A stretch of 64,000 nucleotides of DNA from Nonomuraea wenchangensis (GCF_900111685.1 NZ_FOHX01000005.1:1-64000), one strand, 5' to 3'. Positions 1-8,600 are shown, counted from the stretch's first letter. Translations and numbers: made by a program. The notes: generated from the letters alone by a model not told the origin.

Positions 1-285
1 TAGCTACTCGAAGGATCACTCGATGGCCGTTCTTATTTCACGGCACCACGCCTATGACCAGGCCAAACTCGTACACCACTCCCGTGGACGCAACCTGAGG
101 GGTCGCACACTGATGTCTCGCTCTGGTACGTCCTGGATGTCGGCACCGTCACCACCTACGACCGGCGGGAGTTCTCCGCGATCAGGTGGGTGGCGCCGCG
201 GCGGCTGCTTGACGAGCCCGGCGAGCACCTTGATCCCCATATGCACCGGTTCGCCGGGAAACTCATGGAACGGCTGGACCGATGA
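1..285 (+). pseudogene. C-terminal remnant of a NUDIX hydrolase
   Basis: The frame that ends at the TGA at 283-285 reads, from about position 103, as the C-terminal part of a NUDIX protein: SHTDVSLWYVLDV, then EFSAIRWV, then HLDPHMHRF near the end. The same frame carries TAG at 1-3 and TGA at 55-57, and no NUDIX box is present in the window. Base composition before about position 110 is clearly less GC-rich than the rest. The last four bases overlap the ATG of the next NUDIX gene (ATGA), the arrangement of a translationally coupled pair. It is either a decayed 5' partner gene or a frameshifted gene whose start lies outside the window; a sequencing error cannot be excluded. Confidence 0.45.
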
Positions 286-791
286 CGACCAGGAACACGC
301 ACTGCTCCTTCTGTGGCGCGGCCTTCGCGGGCGGTCAGCCGTGGCCGCGCACCTGCGCCGCGTGCGGGAACACCAGTTATCTCAATCCGCTCCCCGTCGC
401 CGTGCTGGTGCTGCCCGTGGAGGGCGGGCGGGTGCTGGTGGTGCGGCGGGCGGTCGAGCCGCGGCGCGGGGAGCTGGCGCTGCCGGGCGGCTTCATCGAC
501 CTGGGGGAGTCGTGGCAGGAGGCGGCCGTACGGGAGCTGCGCGAGGAGACCGGGGTGGTTGTGGACGCGCGGGAGGTGCGGCTGTTCGACGTGATCAGCG
601 CGCCCGACGGGACGCTGCTGGTGTTCGGGGTCGGGCCGCGGGTGGCCGCCGACACGCTTCCGCCGGTGGTGGCGACCGCGGAGACGTCGGAGTGGCTGCT
701 GATCGACGGGCCGCGGGAGCTGGCGTTCTCGCTGCACACGCGGGTGGTGGCGGCGTACTTCAGCGGAGCGGGCGCCGCCTCCAACAGCTGA
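282..791 (+). CDS. NUDIX hydrolase with N-terminal zinc ribbon
   Basis: A 169-residue protein of the NADH-pyrophosphatase-like NUDIX type, expected to hydrolyse a nucleoside diphosphate linked to another moiety. Four cysteines at about residues 8, 11, 25 and 28 form a CxxC...CxxC zinc ribbon. The NUDIX box is complete at about 70-92 (G-x5-E-x7-RELREETGV), with the metal-binding glutamates present. The ATG at 282 overlaps the stop of the preceding NUDIX remnant. The substrate cannot be read from the sequence. The last codons and the stop lie within a short tandem repeat (766-829). Confidence 0.88.
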   Translation: MTTRNTHCSFCGAAFAGGQPWPRTCAACGNTSYLNPLPVAVLVLPVEGGRVLVVRRAVEPRRGELALPGGFIDLGESWQEAAVRELREETGVVVDAREVRLFDVISAPDGTLLVFGVGPRVAADTLPPVVATAETSEWLLIDGPRELAFSLHTRVVAAYFSGAGAASNS

Positions 792-829
792 GAGGGCGCC
801 GCCTTCAGTTGAGAGGGCGCCGCGCGCCC
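766..829 (+). repeat. Short tandem repeat over the NUDIX stop codon
   Basis: Two exact copies of TGAGAGGGCGCCGC start at 789 and 810, 21 bases apart, and a more diverged copy with GAGCGGGCGCCGCC lies just upstream inside the gene. The first exact copy supplies the TGA stop of the NUDIX gene. The end of the array forms a small hairpin (GGGCGC, loop CGC, GCGCCC, 815-829) between two convergent genes. Confidence 0.6.
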
Positions 830-860
830 GCGGCCCTGAGTCGAACAGCCGACAAGGAGG

Positions 861-1466
861 TCAGGCGCGGCGGGGCAGCCGGTACGTCAGGTGCGTGACG
901 AGGGCGGTGCCCCACGGCTCGCCAGCCGGTTCGAGGTCGAGGTTCTGCATCCCGGCGAGCAGCCGTTCGCCCCGCCCCAGGAAGACGGGCGCGACGTGCA
1001 GGCGCAGCTCGTCGATCAGCCCCGCCGCCAAGTATTGGTTGACCGTGGCCGCCCCGCCCGCGACGGCGACCGCCCGGTCGCCCGCCGCCTCCCGCGCCCG
1101 CTCCAGGGCGGCCTCGATGCCGTCGGTGACGAAGTGGAACGTCGTCCCGCCCTTCATCGTCAGCGGCTCGCGCGGGTGGCGGGTGAGGACGAAGACCGGC
1201 GCGTGGTAAGGAGGCTCCTCGCCCCACCAGCCGGTCCAGCCGAGGTCCCACGCCCCACGCCCCGGGGTGAACATGTTGCGGCCCATGATGAACGCCCCCG
1301 CGTCCACCACTCCCGCGATGACCTCGGCGTGCGTCTCCGGCTCGTCGACCATCCAGCGGGTCAGCCGCCCGTCCTCGCCCTCGCCGAACGGGTTGCTCAG
1401 GCTCTGGTTGGGGCCCGCCGTGAAGCCATCCAGTGACATCGCCATGTCGCAGGTGACCTTGCTCAT
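861..1466 (-). CDS. Dihydrofolate reductase-like (RibD C-terminal) protein
   Basis: A 201-residue protein beginning MSKVTCDMAMSLDGF, the classic N-terminus of the RibD_C/DHFR-like family, with later family blocks (FIMGRNMF, FVTDGIEAALERA, VAGGAATVNQYL, and DELRLHVAPVFLGRG). Family members bind NADPH and reduce a pterin- or flavin-related substrate, but most actinobacterial paralogues have no assigned substrate. A good ribosome-binding site (GAAGGAG) stands seven bases before the ATG. The gene converges on the NUDIX gene. A strong hairpin upstream (1562-1594) separates it from the preceding leftward operon. Confidence 0.88.
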   Translation of the reverse strand: MSKVTCDMAMSLDGFTAGPNQSLSNPFGEGEDGRLTRWMVDEPETHAEVIAGVVDAGAFIMGRNMFTPGRGAWDLGWTGWWGEEPPYHAPVFVLTRHPREPLTMKGGTTFHFVTDGIEAALERAREAAGDRAVAVAGGAATVNQYLAAGLIDELRLHVAPVFLGRGERLLAGMQNLDLEPAGEPWGTALVTHLTYRLPRRA

Positions 1467-1561
1467 CTCGCATTCTCCTTCGTGGTGGAGCGGTTCTCAC
1501 GAAGGAGTCGGAGCGGGCGGCGGGTTCTCTACATGCCGGCCGACAGAATTTTCGGGCGGGC

Positions 1562-1594
1562 GAGGGGCGGAGACGCCGGACGTCTCCGCCCCTC
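1562..1594. terminator. Strong GC hairpin, putative terminator
   Basis: A perfect 14-bp stem (1562-1575 with 1581-1594, core GGGGCGGAGACG) and a five-base loop. It follows the end of the leftward epimerase gene and precedes the next leftward gene. There is no T tract, as is common for actinomycete terminators. Confidence 0.6.
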
Positions 1595-1680
1595 CGGCCC
1601 CTGGGAGTCAGGACCGGCGCCACGAGGGCCTCGCGGCACCGCGACACTAGCCCGCCGGGAAGCGCCCGGTCTGCGGAGGA

Positions 1681-2697
1681 TTACGCAGAACGGGCCGCCC
1701 AGGCGGCGAGGATCGCCTCCTCCTTCTCCGGCGCGATGCCGTGCGTGCTCCTCTTGCCGAAGTTGCGCTCCTGCTCCGGGATCTCCCGCAGCCACGCCCA
1801 CGTGTCGCGCACGGTCTCAGCCACCGGGCGGATCCGCAGCCCGGCGGCCTGCGCCCGGTCGGTCGGGACGGTCCAGAAATGGATGTTCTCGGCCGACGGA
1901 GGGCCGCCCCAGAGCGGCAGCTCCACGAACGCCCCGGCACCCTGCTCGATCAGGAACTCGCTGTCCACCCACACGAACTCGGCGTCGGACCCGGTGGCGT
2001 CCTTGCACGCCTCCAGCCACTCGCCGTAGGTGGTCTGGCCCACCGGCCCCGTCACCACGAACCGGCCGTTCCCGCCGCGCTCGGCCTGGTCGAGCGTGAA
2101 GATCGCCAGGTCGCGGGCGTCCACGAACTGCAGCGGCTCGTCCGGCTCGCCCGGCGCGAGCACCTTCCCGCCGCGCGCGATCCTGGTGAGCCACCACGGC
2201 AACCGGGCGACGTCCTCGTACGGTCCCAGGATGATCCCCGGCTGCACGATCAGCACGTCGCCGTCGAAGCCCTGCTCGACCGCCCGCTCGCAGCCCGCCT
2301 TCAGCACGCCGTAGTTGCCGTCCTCGGGGCCGGCGTCGGGCGGGCACGGCCAGAGCTCGGCGTCGTCGCCGGCGGGCTCGGCGGGGAACCCGGCGAGCGC
2401 CGAGATCGTGGAGATGAACGCGTAGGTGCCCGCGTGCCCGGTCAGCGCCCGCGCCGACGCGCCCACCACCCGCGGGACGTAGCCGGAGGTGTCGACCACG
2501 TAGTCCCACTTGCGGCCCTCGGCCAGCCGCTCCAGGTCGGCCGGCGACTCGCGGTCGCCGCGCACGGCCTCCACCCCGGGCACGTCGGCGCCACTGCGCC
2601 CCCTGTTGAACGTGGTGACCTCATGCCCTCGAGCCAGCGCCTCCTCCACGACGGCACGTCCCAGGAACCCCGAACCACCTATGACAAGAACCTTCAT
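1681..2697 (-). CDS. NAD-dependent epimerase/dehydratase (extended SDR)
   Basis: A 338-residue extended short-chain dehydrogenase. The N-terminus MKVLVIGGSGFLG is a Rossmann GxxGxxG nucleotide-binding loop, and NYGVLKAGCE supplies the YxxxK catalytic pair at mid-protein. The second half carries the usual substrate-binding blocks (QPGIILGPYED, FVDARDLAIF). The ATG at 2697 overlaps the stop of the SulP-carbonic anhydrase gene by four bases (ATGA), so the two are translationally coupled. An in-frame ATG nine bases upstream is possible but would extend further into the neighbour. The substrate is not evident; the coupling with a bicarbonate transporter is not an obvious functional pairing. Confidence 0.85.
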   Translation of the reverse strand: MKVLVIGGSGFLGRAVVEEALARGHEVTTFNRGRSGADVPGVEAVRGDRESPADLERLAEGRKWDYVVDTSGYVPRVVGASARALTGHAGTYAFISTISALAGFPAEPAGDDAELWPCPPDAGPEDGNYGVLKAGCERAVEQGFDGDVLIVQPGIILGPYEDVARLPWWLTRIARGGKVLAPGEPDEPLQFVDARDLAIFTLDQAERGGNGRFVVTGPVGQTTYGEWLEACKDATGSDAEFVWVDSEFLIEQGAGAFVELPLWGGPPSAENIHFWTVPTDRAQAAGLRIRPVAETVRDTWAWLREIPEQERNFGKRSTHGIAPEKEEAILAAWAARSA

Positions 2698-4949
2698 GCG
2701 CCCCATTCTTCGCCCGCGAGCACACCTCCGTCGGGCATCTTCACCGAGGGCGTAGACCGCAGCGGCGGCACCAGGTGCACCCGGGCCGTCGCGATGTCGA
2801 AGAACAACCCCACCAGCTCCAGCTTCCCGGCCCTGACCTGCTCGTCGACCTTCCGGTACGTCCGCAGGTTCTCCAGCTGCTGCTGCACGTTGACCCGGCA
2901 CAGCACGTCCAGCGCCCCGGAGTGCAGCCGGTCGCCCTCGGTCTCGATGAACCTGGCCAGGCTGTGACGGCCGTGCCGCAGCCAGCGCCGCAGCCCCGGC
3001 AGGCTGCCCGCCCGTACGCCCGCGCTCAGCACCCCGGCCATCGCGCCGCACCCCGAGTGGCCGCACACGGTGATCGTGTGCACGCCCAGCACCTGGGTCG
3101 CGTACTCGATGGCGGCCACCACCGAGTCGTCGGGGGGCTCGGCGCCGCGGCGCGGCACCAGGTTGCCGATGTTGCGTACGGTGAACAGGTCGCCAGGGCC
3201 GCTCGCGGTGATCAGGCTGGGCACGATCCTGGAGTCGGCGCACGTGATGAACAGGTGTGACGGCTGCTGCTTGCGGGCCAGCTCGGTGAAGATCGGGCGC
3301 ACCAGCGGGGCCGTGCGCCGGTGGTACTCGCGGGCGCCCGCCGTGAGCTGGCACTCCACCTGGACGGACCCGCCGTTCGAGAGCACGGTGCGCCGGCCGG
3401 GGCCGCGGCGCCGCTGGTCCCACGGAAGCCACCAGCGGTCCGGCGCCACCGGCATGGATCTCTTCGTCGGGCGCGTCCGGGCGCCGCTCGCCGTCAGCGC
3501 GTACCACTCGTCGTGCAGCTCGTCGATGTCGACCGTGCCGCCCGCCCGCTCGTGGTCCAGCCGCCAGGAGTGCAGCGCCTCGAACGCGGCGTTGTCCATG
3601 AAGTCGATGTTGAGGTCGAGATCGACCGGTGTGCCCGAGGCGATCGTACGCAGCTCGCGGGTCAGCCGCGGCACGCCCAGGAACGTCAGCGACCCCGACA
3701 CCGTCACGTGCAGCCGGCCGTCCCTGCCGTCGCGCTTCAGCACCGTGACCCAGGTCAGCCGGCGCAGCGCGAGCAGCGCGGCCAGCCCGAGCCCGGCCAG
3801 TACGCCCTCCGCCAGGCCCAGCAGGATCACGGTGACCATGGTCACGACGTACACGGGGACCTCGCCGTGGCCGTGCACCTTCCTGATGTGGCCGAGGTTC
3901 ACCATCTGCACGCCGATGAACACCAGCAGCGCCGCCAGCGCCTCCACCGGGATCAGCGCGATCGACCAGCCGAACCCGAGCGCGAACACCAGCACCCACA
4001 CCCCGTGCAGGATCGTCGAACAGCGGGTGCGCGCCCCCGCCATGACGTTCGTGGTGCTGCGGACGATCACCCCGGCCAGCGGCAGGCCGCCGAGCGCCCC
4101 CGACACCATGTTCGCGACGCCCTGACCGGTCAGCTCCTGGTCGAGGTCGGCGCGCCGGCCTCCGTGCCTGCCGTCCACGGCCACGCAGCACAGCAGCGAC
4201 TCGCAGCCGGCCAGCAGCGCCACCAGCAGCACCGCGGCCACCACCAGGTGCCAGTCGCCCTGCGGCAGCACGGGGAAGGCCCACTCGACGCCGCTGCTGG
4301 ACAGGTCGATGCGGGTGACGTTCCAGTCGAACACCCACGCCGTCATCGCCGCGGCCAGCAGCGCTGCCAGCGGAGCGGGGACGGCCCTGATCCGCCTGGG
4401 CAGCCGCGTCCACAGCGCGAGCACCCCGATCGTCACCAGGCCCACCATGACCTTGTGCCCGTGCACGTCGGCGAGCTGGCCGGGAAGCTCGATCAGGTTC
4501 GCCACCGCCGACTGCTGCGGCGAGCCGCCCAGCACCACGTGGAGCTGGGACAGCGCGATGATCAGACCCACCGCCGCCAGCATGCCGTGGATGACGGCCG
4601 GCGAGACCGCGAGCGCCGCCCTGGCCGCCTTGAGCATGCCCAGCACGAGCTGCACCGCGCCGGCAAGCAACGTGATCATGCAGGTGGCCCGCCAGCCGTA
4701 GGTCTGCACCAGGTCCACGACCACCAGCGAAAGTCCCGCCGCCGGCCCGCTCACCTGCACCGACGATCCGCCCAGCGCGCCCGCGACCACGCCGCCCACC
4801 ACGGCGGCGATCAGCCCGGACGCGAGCGGGGCCCCCGAGGCCAGCGCGATGCCCAGGGAGAGGGGCACCGCCACGAGGAACACCACCAGCGAGGCAGGCA
4901 CGTCATGACGGAGGGTGTTCAGCAGGCGACCCTGCGTGTCGCGGAACAT
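2694..4949 (-). CDS. SulP anion transporter fused to beta-carbonic anhydrase
   Basis: A 751-residue fusion. The first 400 or so residues are a SulP/SLC26 transporter with many membrane segments (opening PASLVVFLVAVPLSLGIALA). A STAS-like region follows (about 410-515: LHVTVSGSLTFLG, then DLNIDFMDNAAFEALH). The C-terminal third is a beta-class carbonic anhydrase with TCADSRI (Cys570, Asp572, Arg574) and GHSGCGA (His631, Cys634), so all zinc ligands and the Asp/Arg dyad are present. SulP-carbonic anhydrase fusions are known in mycobacteria and other bacteria and are thought to couple bicarbonate or anion transport to CO2 hydration. The gene heads a leftward pair with the epimerase. The ATG at 4949 is the first start that gives the whole N-terminal amphipathic region. 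Confidence 0.9.
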   Translation of the reverse strand: MFRDTQGRLLNTLRHDVPASLVVFLVAVPLSLGIALASGAPLASGLIAAVVGGVVAGALGGSSVQVSGPAAGLSLVVVDLVQTYGWRATCMITLLAGAVQLVLGMLKAARAALAVSPAVIHGMLAAVGLIIALSQLHVVLGGSPQQSAVANLIELPGQLADVHGHKVMVGLVTIGVLALWTRLPRRIRAVPAPLAALLAAAMTAWVFDWNVTRIDLSSSGVEWAFPVLPQGDWHLVVAAVLLVALLAGCESLLCCVAVDGRHGGRRADLDQELTGQGVANMVSGALGGLPLAGVIVRSTTNVMAGARTRCSTILHGVWVLVFALGFGWSIALIPVEALAALLVFIGVQMVNLGHIRKVHGHGEVPVYVVTMVTVILLGLAEGVLAGLGLAALLALRRLTWVTVLKRDGRDGRLHVTVSGSLTFLGVPRLTRELRTIASGTPVDLDLNIDFMDNAAFEALHSWRLDHERAGGTVDIDELHDEWYALTASGARTRPTKRSMPVAPDRWWLPWDQRRRGPGRRTVLSNGGSVQVECQLTAGAREYHRRTAPLVRPIFTELARKQQPSHLFITCADSRIVPSLITASGPGDLFTVRNIGNLVPRRGAEPPDDSVVAAIEYATQVLGVHTITVCGHSGCGAMAGVLSAGVRAGSLPGLRRWLRHGRHSLARFIETEGDRLHSGALDVLCRVNVQQQLENLRTYRKVDEQVRAGKLELVGLFFDIATARVHLVPPLRSTPSVKMPDGGVLAGEEWGA

Positions 4950-5056
4950 GCAGCAAACCCTAGTGCGCGGGCTTCCGCGCTTTGGCTGCGCTTCGCGTGG
5001 GTTTTACGGACTAATGGCGACGGCCGACGGCCCGGTGAGATGCGCCGCCCGAGGCC

Positions 5057-5160
5057 GGCGCTCAAGGCCGTCACTCAAGGGCGGCGCTCAAGGCCGTCAC
5101 TCAAGGGCGGCGCTCAAGGGCGGCGCTCAAGGGCGGCGCTCATGGCCGGCGCTCAAGGCC
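5057..5160 (+). repeat. Eight tandem copies of a 13-bp unit
   Basis: Eight contiguous 13-base units, consensus GGCGCTCAAGGGC with a GTCACTCAAGGGC variant at positions two and four, fill most of the gap between two leftward genes. The unit is not a multiple of three and no supported gene covers it. It lies upstream of the SulP-carbonic anhydrase gene and just after the stop of the next gene, so it could affect readthrough or supercoiling, or be a neutral minisatellite. Confidence 0.85.
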
Positions 5161-5171
5161 GGCCGGGAGTC

Positions 5172-6875
5172 TCAGCGGTAGTAGTCGTGCGGGTAGTCCT
5201 GCTCGCGGCGCCTGCGTCCACCGGGGGTGGTGCCGTCGGCGGCGTTGGGGGCCGCCTGAGGGGCGGCCGGCTGCGGCTGGGCGCCGTAACCGGGCCAGGG
5301 GGCCTGGGCGCCGCCCGCGACGGGCGGCTCGGGCCAGGCGGAGGCGGGCAGGCTGGTGATGTCGCCCGTCTCGTACGCCGGGTAGGCGGACGGCGGCGAG
5401 GCCGGCGTCGGGGTCGACAGCACGTCAGGGTAGGAGGCGGACGCCGAGACCGCCCGGTTCGGGACCGTCGGGGTGCCCGTGGCGGGGCTCGGCCCGGTTA
5501 CAGGGTCGGAGTCGTCGGCCACCGCCCAGCCGGGCCGCACCTCGTAGGAGGCGGGGTAGGACGAGCGGGACGCGGGCTGGTCGAACGCCGGCCAGGAACC
5601 CGCCGGACCGGGGTAGGAGGCGGCCGGAGCCGGGTCGTCGAGGATGTCGGCCACCGGCCCCGCCGGCCAGGAGCCGGACGCGGTCGGCGCCGGCGTCGTC
5701 CACGTGCTGTCCAGGGCGTCGGCCGGGGCGCCGTTGTAGGCGGCGGGGAACGGGTCGCTGGTCGGCGCGCCGTGGATGGGCACCGGGTGCGCGATCGGGA
5801 ACGAGCCGCTGGAGGTGGGCGTGGCGGCCGGGAACGAGCCGCTGGCGGTGCTGTTGGAGGAGATGGCCGGGTAGGAGCCGCTGCTCGTGGCGGCGGGACC
5901 GGCGGTGGCCGGGGCCGCGGAGACGGGGCTCGCGGCGGCCGGGGCGGCCTGGCTCGCCGCGGCACGGGAGCGGGAGGAACGCGAGGAGCGGGAGGATGAA
6001 CGGGGCGCCGGGGACGGCTCCTGCCTGGGAGCGGGCGCGGGCGACGACTCGGGCCGGGAGGCGGGCACCGGCTGCGCGCCCGCGCCGAGGATGCTCAGCA
6101 CGTCGGGCGTCGGGGCGGCGAAGGTCACGGTGCGCTGCTCGGCGAGCTCGGCCTGGGAAGGCGTGCGCCGGGCGGGCTCGACGAGGTCGGCGAGGTTGGC
6201 GGCAGCGGCGGCCGGGGCCTGGCGCTGCGGCAGAGGGGCCTGGATGGTGGTCGCGTCGGGGTCGACGGCCGCAGGCACGGGACGCGGCTTGGACTTGCGC
6301 TCGCTGCGCCGCTCGCTGGGGCGCTGCGCGGGCCGGTCGGCGGGGCGTTCCGCGGGGCGGTCAGTGGGACGGTCCTGGCGGCCGGGGCGCTCGGCGGCGC
6401 GCTGCGGCTGCCGCTCGGCGGGACGCTCGGCTGGGCGTTCTGCGGGACGCTCGGACGCGGGGTCGCCGGGACGGTTGGCGGCCTTCCTGGCCGCGACGGT
6501 GCCGCCCGCGCCGAAGCCGCCCTGCTCGGCGTCGCTGCGGATGTTGGCCCAGAACTCCTCGTCATCGTCGTCGTTGACGGCGGGGTTGCCCCACTCGTCC
6601 ACGCCGCGTTTGCCGCGCTGGCCCGTACGGACCGGCTTGGGCTGCTTGGGCGCGTCTATGGGGCTGAAGTCGGGGCTGAAGTTCGCCATCCGCGGCTCGT
6701 GGGACGCGAACTCGTCCGTGGAGCGCGCATGGGTCTTCTCCTCCTTCTCCGCCATCTCCTTCAGTCGTTCAGGAGGCAGCGAGCTCTCCCGCCGACTCAT
6801 CGAACGCATGCCCAGTGCCACGACGACGAGCACGAGGAGCACGATAGCGACCAAGCTCACGACGACCGCTGTCAT
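5172..6875 (-). CDS. Single-span membrane protein with long disordered tail
   Basis: A 567-residue protein with one strong N-terminal membrane segment (about residues 2-23, TAVVVSLVAIVLLVLVVVAL), followed by a basic stop-transfer region (MRSMSRRESS). A conserved-looking patch comes next (SPDFSPIDAPKQPKPVRTGQ, then DEWGNPAVNDDDDEEFWANI). The rest is low-complexity: RPAE/RPTD repeats around 145-200, then Pro/Ala/Ser-rich stretches with recurrent SGS(Y/F)P motifs. The C-terminus is RRRREQDYPHDYYR. The ATG at 6875 has a GAGGGTGG ribosome-binding site; an upstream in-frame start would put hydrophilic residues before the membrane segment. I do not recognise a catalytic domain. The shape suggests a membrane-anchored scaffold, but its role is unknown. 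Confidence 0.75.
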   Translation of the reverse strand: MTAVVVSLVAIVLLVLVVVALGMRSMSRRESSLPPERLKEMAEKEEKTHARSTDEFASHEPRMANFSPDFSPIDAPKQPKPVRTGQRGKRGVDEWGNPAVNDDDDEEFWANIRSDAEQGGFGAGGTVAARKAANRPGDPASERPAERPAERPAERQPQRAAERPGRQDRPTDRPAERPADRPAQRPSERRSERKSKPRPVPAAVDPDATTIQAPLPQRQAPAAAAANLADLVEPARRTPSQAELAEQRTVTFAAPTPDVLSILGAGAQPVPASRPESSPAPAPRQEPSPAPRSSSRSSRSSRSRAAASQAAPAAASPVSAAPATAGPAATSSGSYPAISSNSTASGSFPAATPTSSGSFPIAHPVPIHGAPTSDPFPAAYNGAPADALDSTWTTPAPTASGSWPAGPVADILDDPAPAASYPGPAGSWPAFDQPASRSSYPASYEVRPGWAVADDSDPVTGPSPATGTPTVPNRAVSASASYPDVLSTPTPASPPSAYPAYETGDITSLPASAWPEPPVAGGAQAPWPGYGAQPQPAAPQAAPNAADGTTPGGRRRREQDYPHDYYR

Positions 6876-7058
6876 TGCACCACCCTCAAAGCCATGGCCT
6901 CCCTCTGGCACCGGTGAGATCGCGCGGCCATCGACGCGACCTGCCCCCTTTGATCACCAATGCCTAACGATTGGATCTGATTGTGTCGGACCACTATGAG
7001 CGTTGTCACACCCTACGTGAAGAATTGGTACACCCTATTACCAGCGGTGTTCGCCTCA

Positions 7059-7628
7059 TCACTCGATGTCGACCGCCGTCAGCCTGCCGCGAGCAATGGT
7101 CTGGTCCGCGATCTGCTTGAGGATCTCGGGGAGGGTGCTCCCCGCTGCCGGATCGACCTTGCCGTTCAACGTGTAGACCGTGAAGCGGTAGCTCCCCGGG
7201 GTCCTGCATGGGGGGTCGTAACCCGTTTTCCCGCTGGTCACCTTCGCCTGACCGCTGCCCTCCGGCGGGTCCTCGGCGGCGTTGGGGCCCAGCTCGGTCG
7301 TGGTCGCCGGGATGTTGTAGAGCACCCAGTGCACGGCCGCGTCCGAGGAGGTGTGCGAGTCGACCACGATCGCGATCGACTTGGCCTCCGACTGCGGCTG
7401 ACTCGACCAGCGCAGCGGCGGGCTGCCCTGACCACCCTGGCAGGAGTATTCGCGCGGCATCGGTTTGCCGTCGCGCAGCTCCGGGCTCGAGACGTTGATC
7501 TCCGCGATGTCCTTGGCCTGTGATCTGCCGATGAGACTGCCGCAACCCGTCAGCGCGAACGCGGCGGCCACAGCCGTCACAGTGACGGTGATGCGTCGCA
7601 GACGCGTTGCCGTGTTACACAGCCCCAT
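7059..7628 (-). CDS. PEBP/YbhB-family lipoprotein
   Basis: A 189-residue protein with a lipoprotein signal peptide: basic start, hydrophobic core, and lipobox LTGC with Cys at about 29. The mature part is a phosphatidylethanolamine-binding/YbhB-YbcL fold: LRDGKPMPREYSCQGG, SPPLRW, AIVVDSHTSSDAAVHWVLYNIP, and GSYRFTVYTLN are the family blocks. Bacterial members are ligand-binding proteins of uncertain role, some linked to kinase or protease inhibition. The ATG at 7628 gives the best signal peptide, although no clear ribosome-binding site precedes it. The gene diverges from the PH-domain operon. Confidence 0.85.
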   Translation of the reverse strand: MGLCNTATRLRRITVTVTAVAAAFALTGCGSLIGRSQAKDIAEINVSSPELRDGKPMPREYSCQGGQGSPPLRWSSQPQSEAKSIAIVVDSHTSSDAAVHWVLYNIPATTTELGPNAAEDPPEGSGQAKVTSGKTGYDPPCRTPGSYRFTVYTLNGKVDPAAGSTLPEILKQIADQTIARGRLTAVDIE

Positions 7629-8084
7629 GCCGGACGATGCTACGCGGCTCTCGGCGATGCGCAGACCGTTTCTCGATGGTCGGTGCCCGGTAAAGGAACC
7701 GAAACCAGCCGTAATCGCGGGATCCGCGTAGTGAAGTTCGCCACACCCGCCCCTCTGGTAGCAACCCCCTCCCGGTATCGCGACGTGAGGAAGGACGCCA
7801 AGGGGACGTCCTCCGGCCGGCGGCGGGTGGCCGGAGGGTGAGGGATGGGGGACGGCGGCTGCCACGTTGCGTGGGGGCGATCGCGCTCCGGGTGCGGCCT
7901 GGCGCTGGCCCTGGGCCTGGCTGGCACGAACGTGGCGCCGCCGGTGGCCAGGCACGACAGCCTGCGGCCGGACCGCCATCGAGCATGGCACCGGCGGCGC
8001 GGACGGGCGGGCGGACACGCCGCGCGGAGCGTCGATCTTTACCGGCCCGGCGGCGTGTGCCGCCCTCGGTCCTAAGCTGGGCTT
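7629..8084. other. 456-bp divergent intergenic region
   Basis: This gap lies between the leftward PEBP gene and the rightward PH-domain operon and should hold both promoters. The open frames across it do not read like protein-coding sequence (biased towards Arg/Pro/Gly, no family resemblance). I see no convincing RNA gene, repeat or operator. Confidence 0.5.
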
Positions 8085-8600
8085 GTGACCTCTCAAGGCC
8101 CGCTACGCGACCCCGCCAACCGCGTCTCGCCCAAGGCCGTACGCCTGTGGCTGCTCCAGTCACTGATGGCGTTCGTCCTCATGCTGGGAGGCTCGCTGCT
8201 GGTGGCGCGGCTGGTCAGCGGATGGGGATGGCTGCCCGACTGGCTCTCGGAGCACTCCTGGCTGCTGCCCGTCGCGGTCGTGGTGCTGGGGCTGCCGTTC
8301 CTGGCGGCCGAGCCGTTCGTACGTTATGCCGTGCACCGCTGGGAGCTCTCAGGCGACGTCGTCTACGCCAGGTCGGGGTTCCTGACCAGAGAGTGGGTCT
8401 TCGTGCCCGTGAGCCGCATTCAGACCGTCGACAAGGGGCAAGGCTGGTTCGAGCGGATGCTCGGGCTGGCCACTCTGGAGATCCGCACCGCGTCGCACGC
8501 CGGGTCGTCCACGATCCAGGGGCTGGAGCACGGGGTGGCGGCAGGGCTGGCCGAGCAGCTCGCGCGGCGGGCCGAGGTGCTGAGGGACGACGCGACATGA
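8085..8600 (+). CDS. Bacterial PH-domain membrane protein (YdbS-like)
   Basis: A 171-residue protein with two membrane segments (about 21-46 and 60-80) followed by one bacterial PH-like domain (bPH2, about 84-160: VHRWELSGDVVYARSGFLTREWVFVPVSRIQTVD cut here into its family blocks RWELSGDVVYARSG, then FVPVSRIQTVD and LATLEIRTAS). YdbS/YdbT pairs are conserved in Gram-positive bacteria; in Bacillus the pair has been linked to resistance to linear peptides. GTG start at 8085. The stop overlaps the next ATG (ATGA, 8597-8600), so the two genes are translationally coupled. Confidence 0.85.
   Translation: MTSQGPLRDPANRVSPKAVRLWLLQSLMAFVLMLGGSLLVARLVSGWGWLPDWLSEHSWLLPVAVVVLGLPFLAAEPFVRYAVHRWELSGDVVYARSGFLTREWVFVPVSRIQTVDKGQGWFERMLGLATLEIRTASHAGSSTIQGLEHGVAAGLAEQLARRAEVLRDDAT

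Noticed and set aside
5057-5160. CRISPR array
   Set aside because: The 13-base units are directly adjacent with no spacers and no cas genes nearby.
3321-5999. Very long rightward open frame
   Set aside because: It lies opposite the SulP-carbonic anhydrase and membrane-scaffold genes; its translation is His/Arg/Gln- and later Gly/Arg-rich with no family resemblance, a shadow of high third-position GC.
7838-8596. N-terminal extension of the YdbT-like gene or separate gene
   Set aside because: The frame runs antisense-like through the first PH gene; the real start is the ATG at 8597, coupled to that gene's stop.
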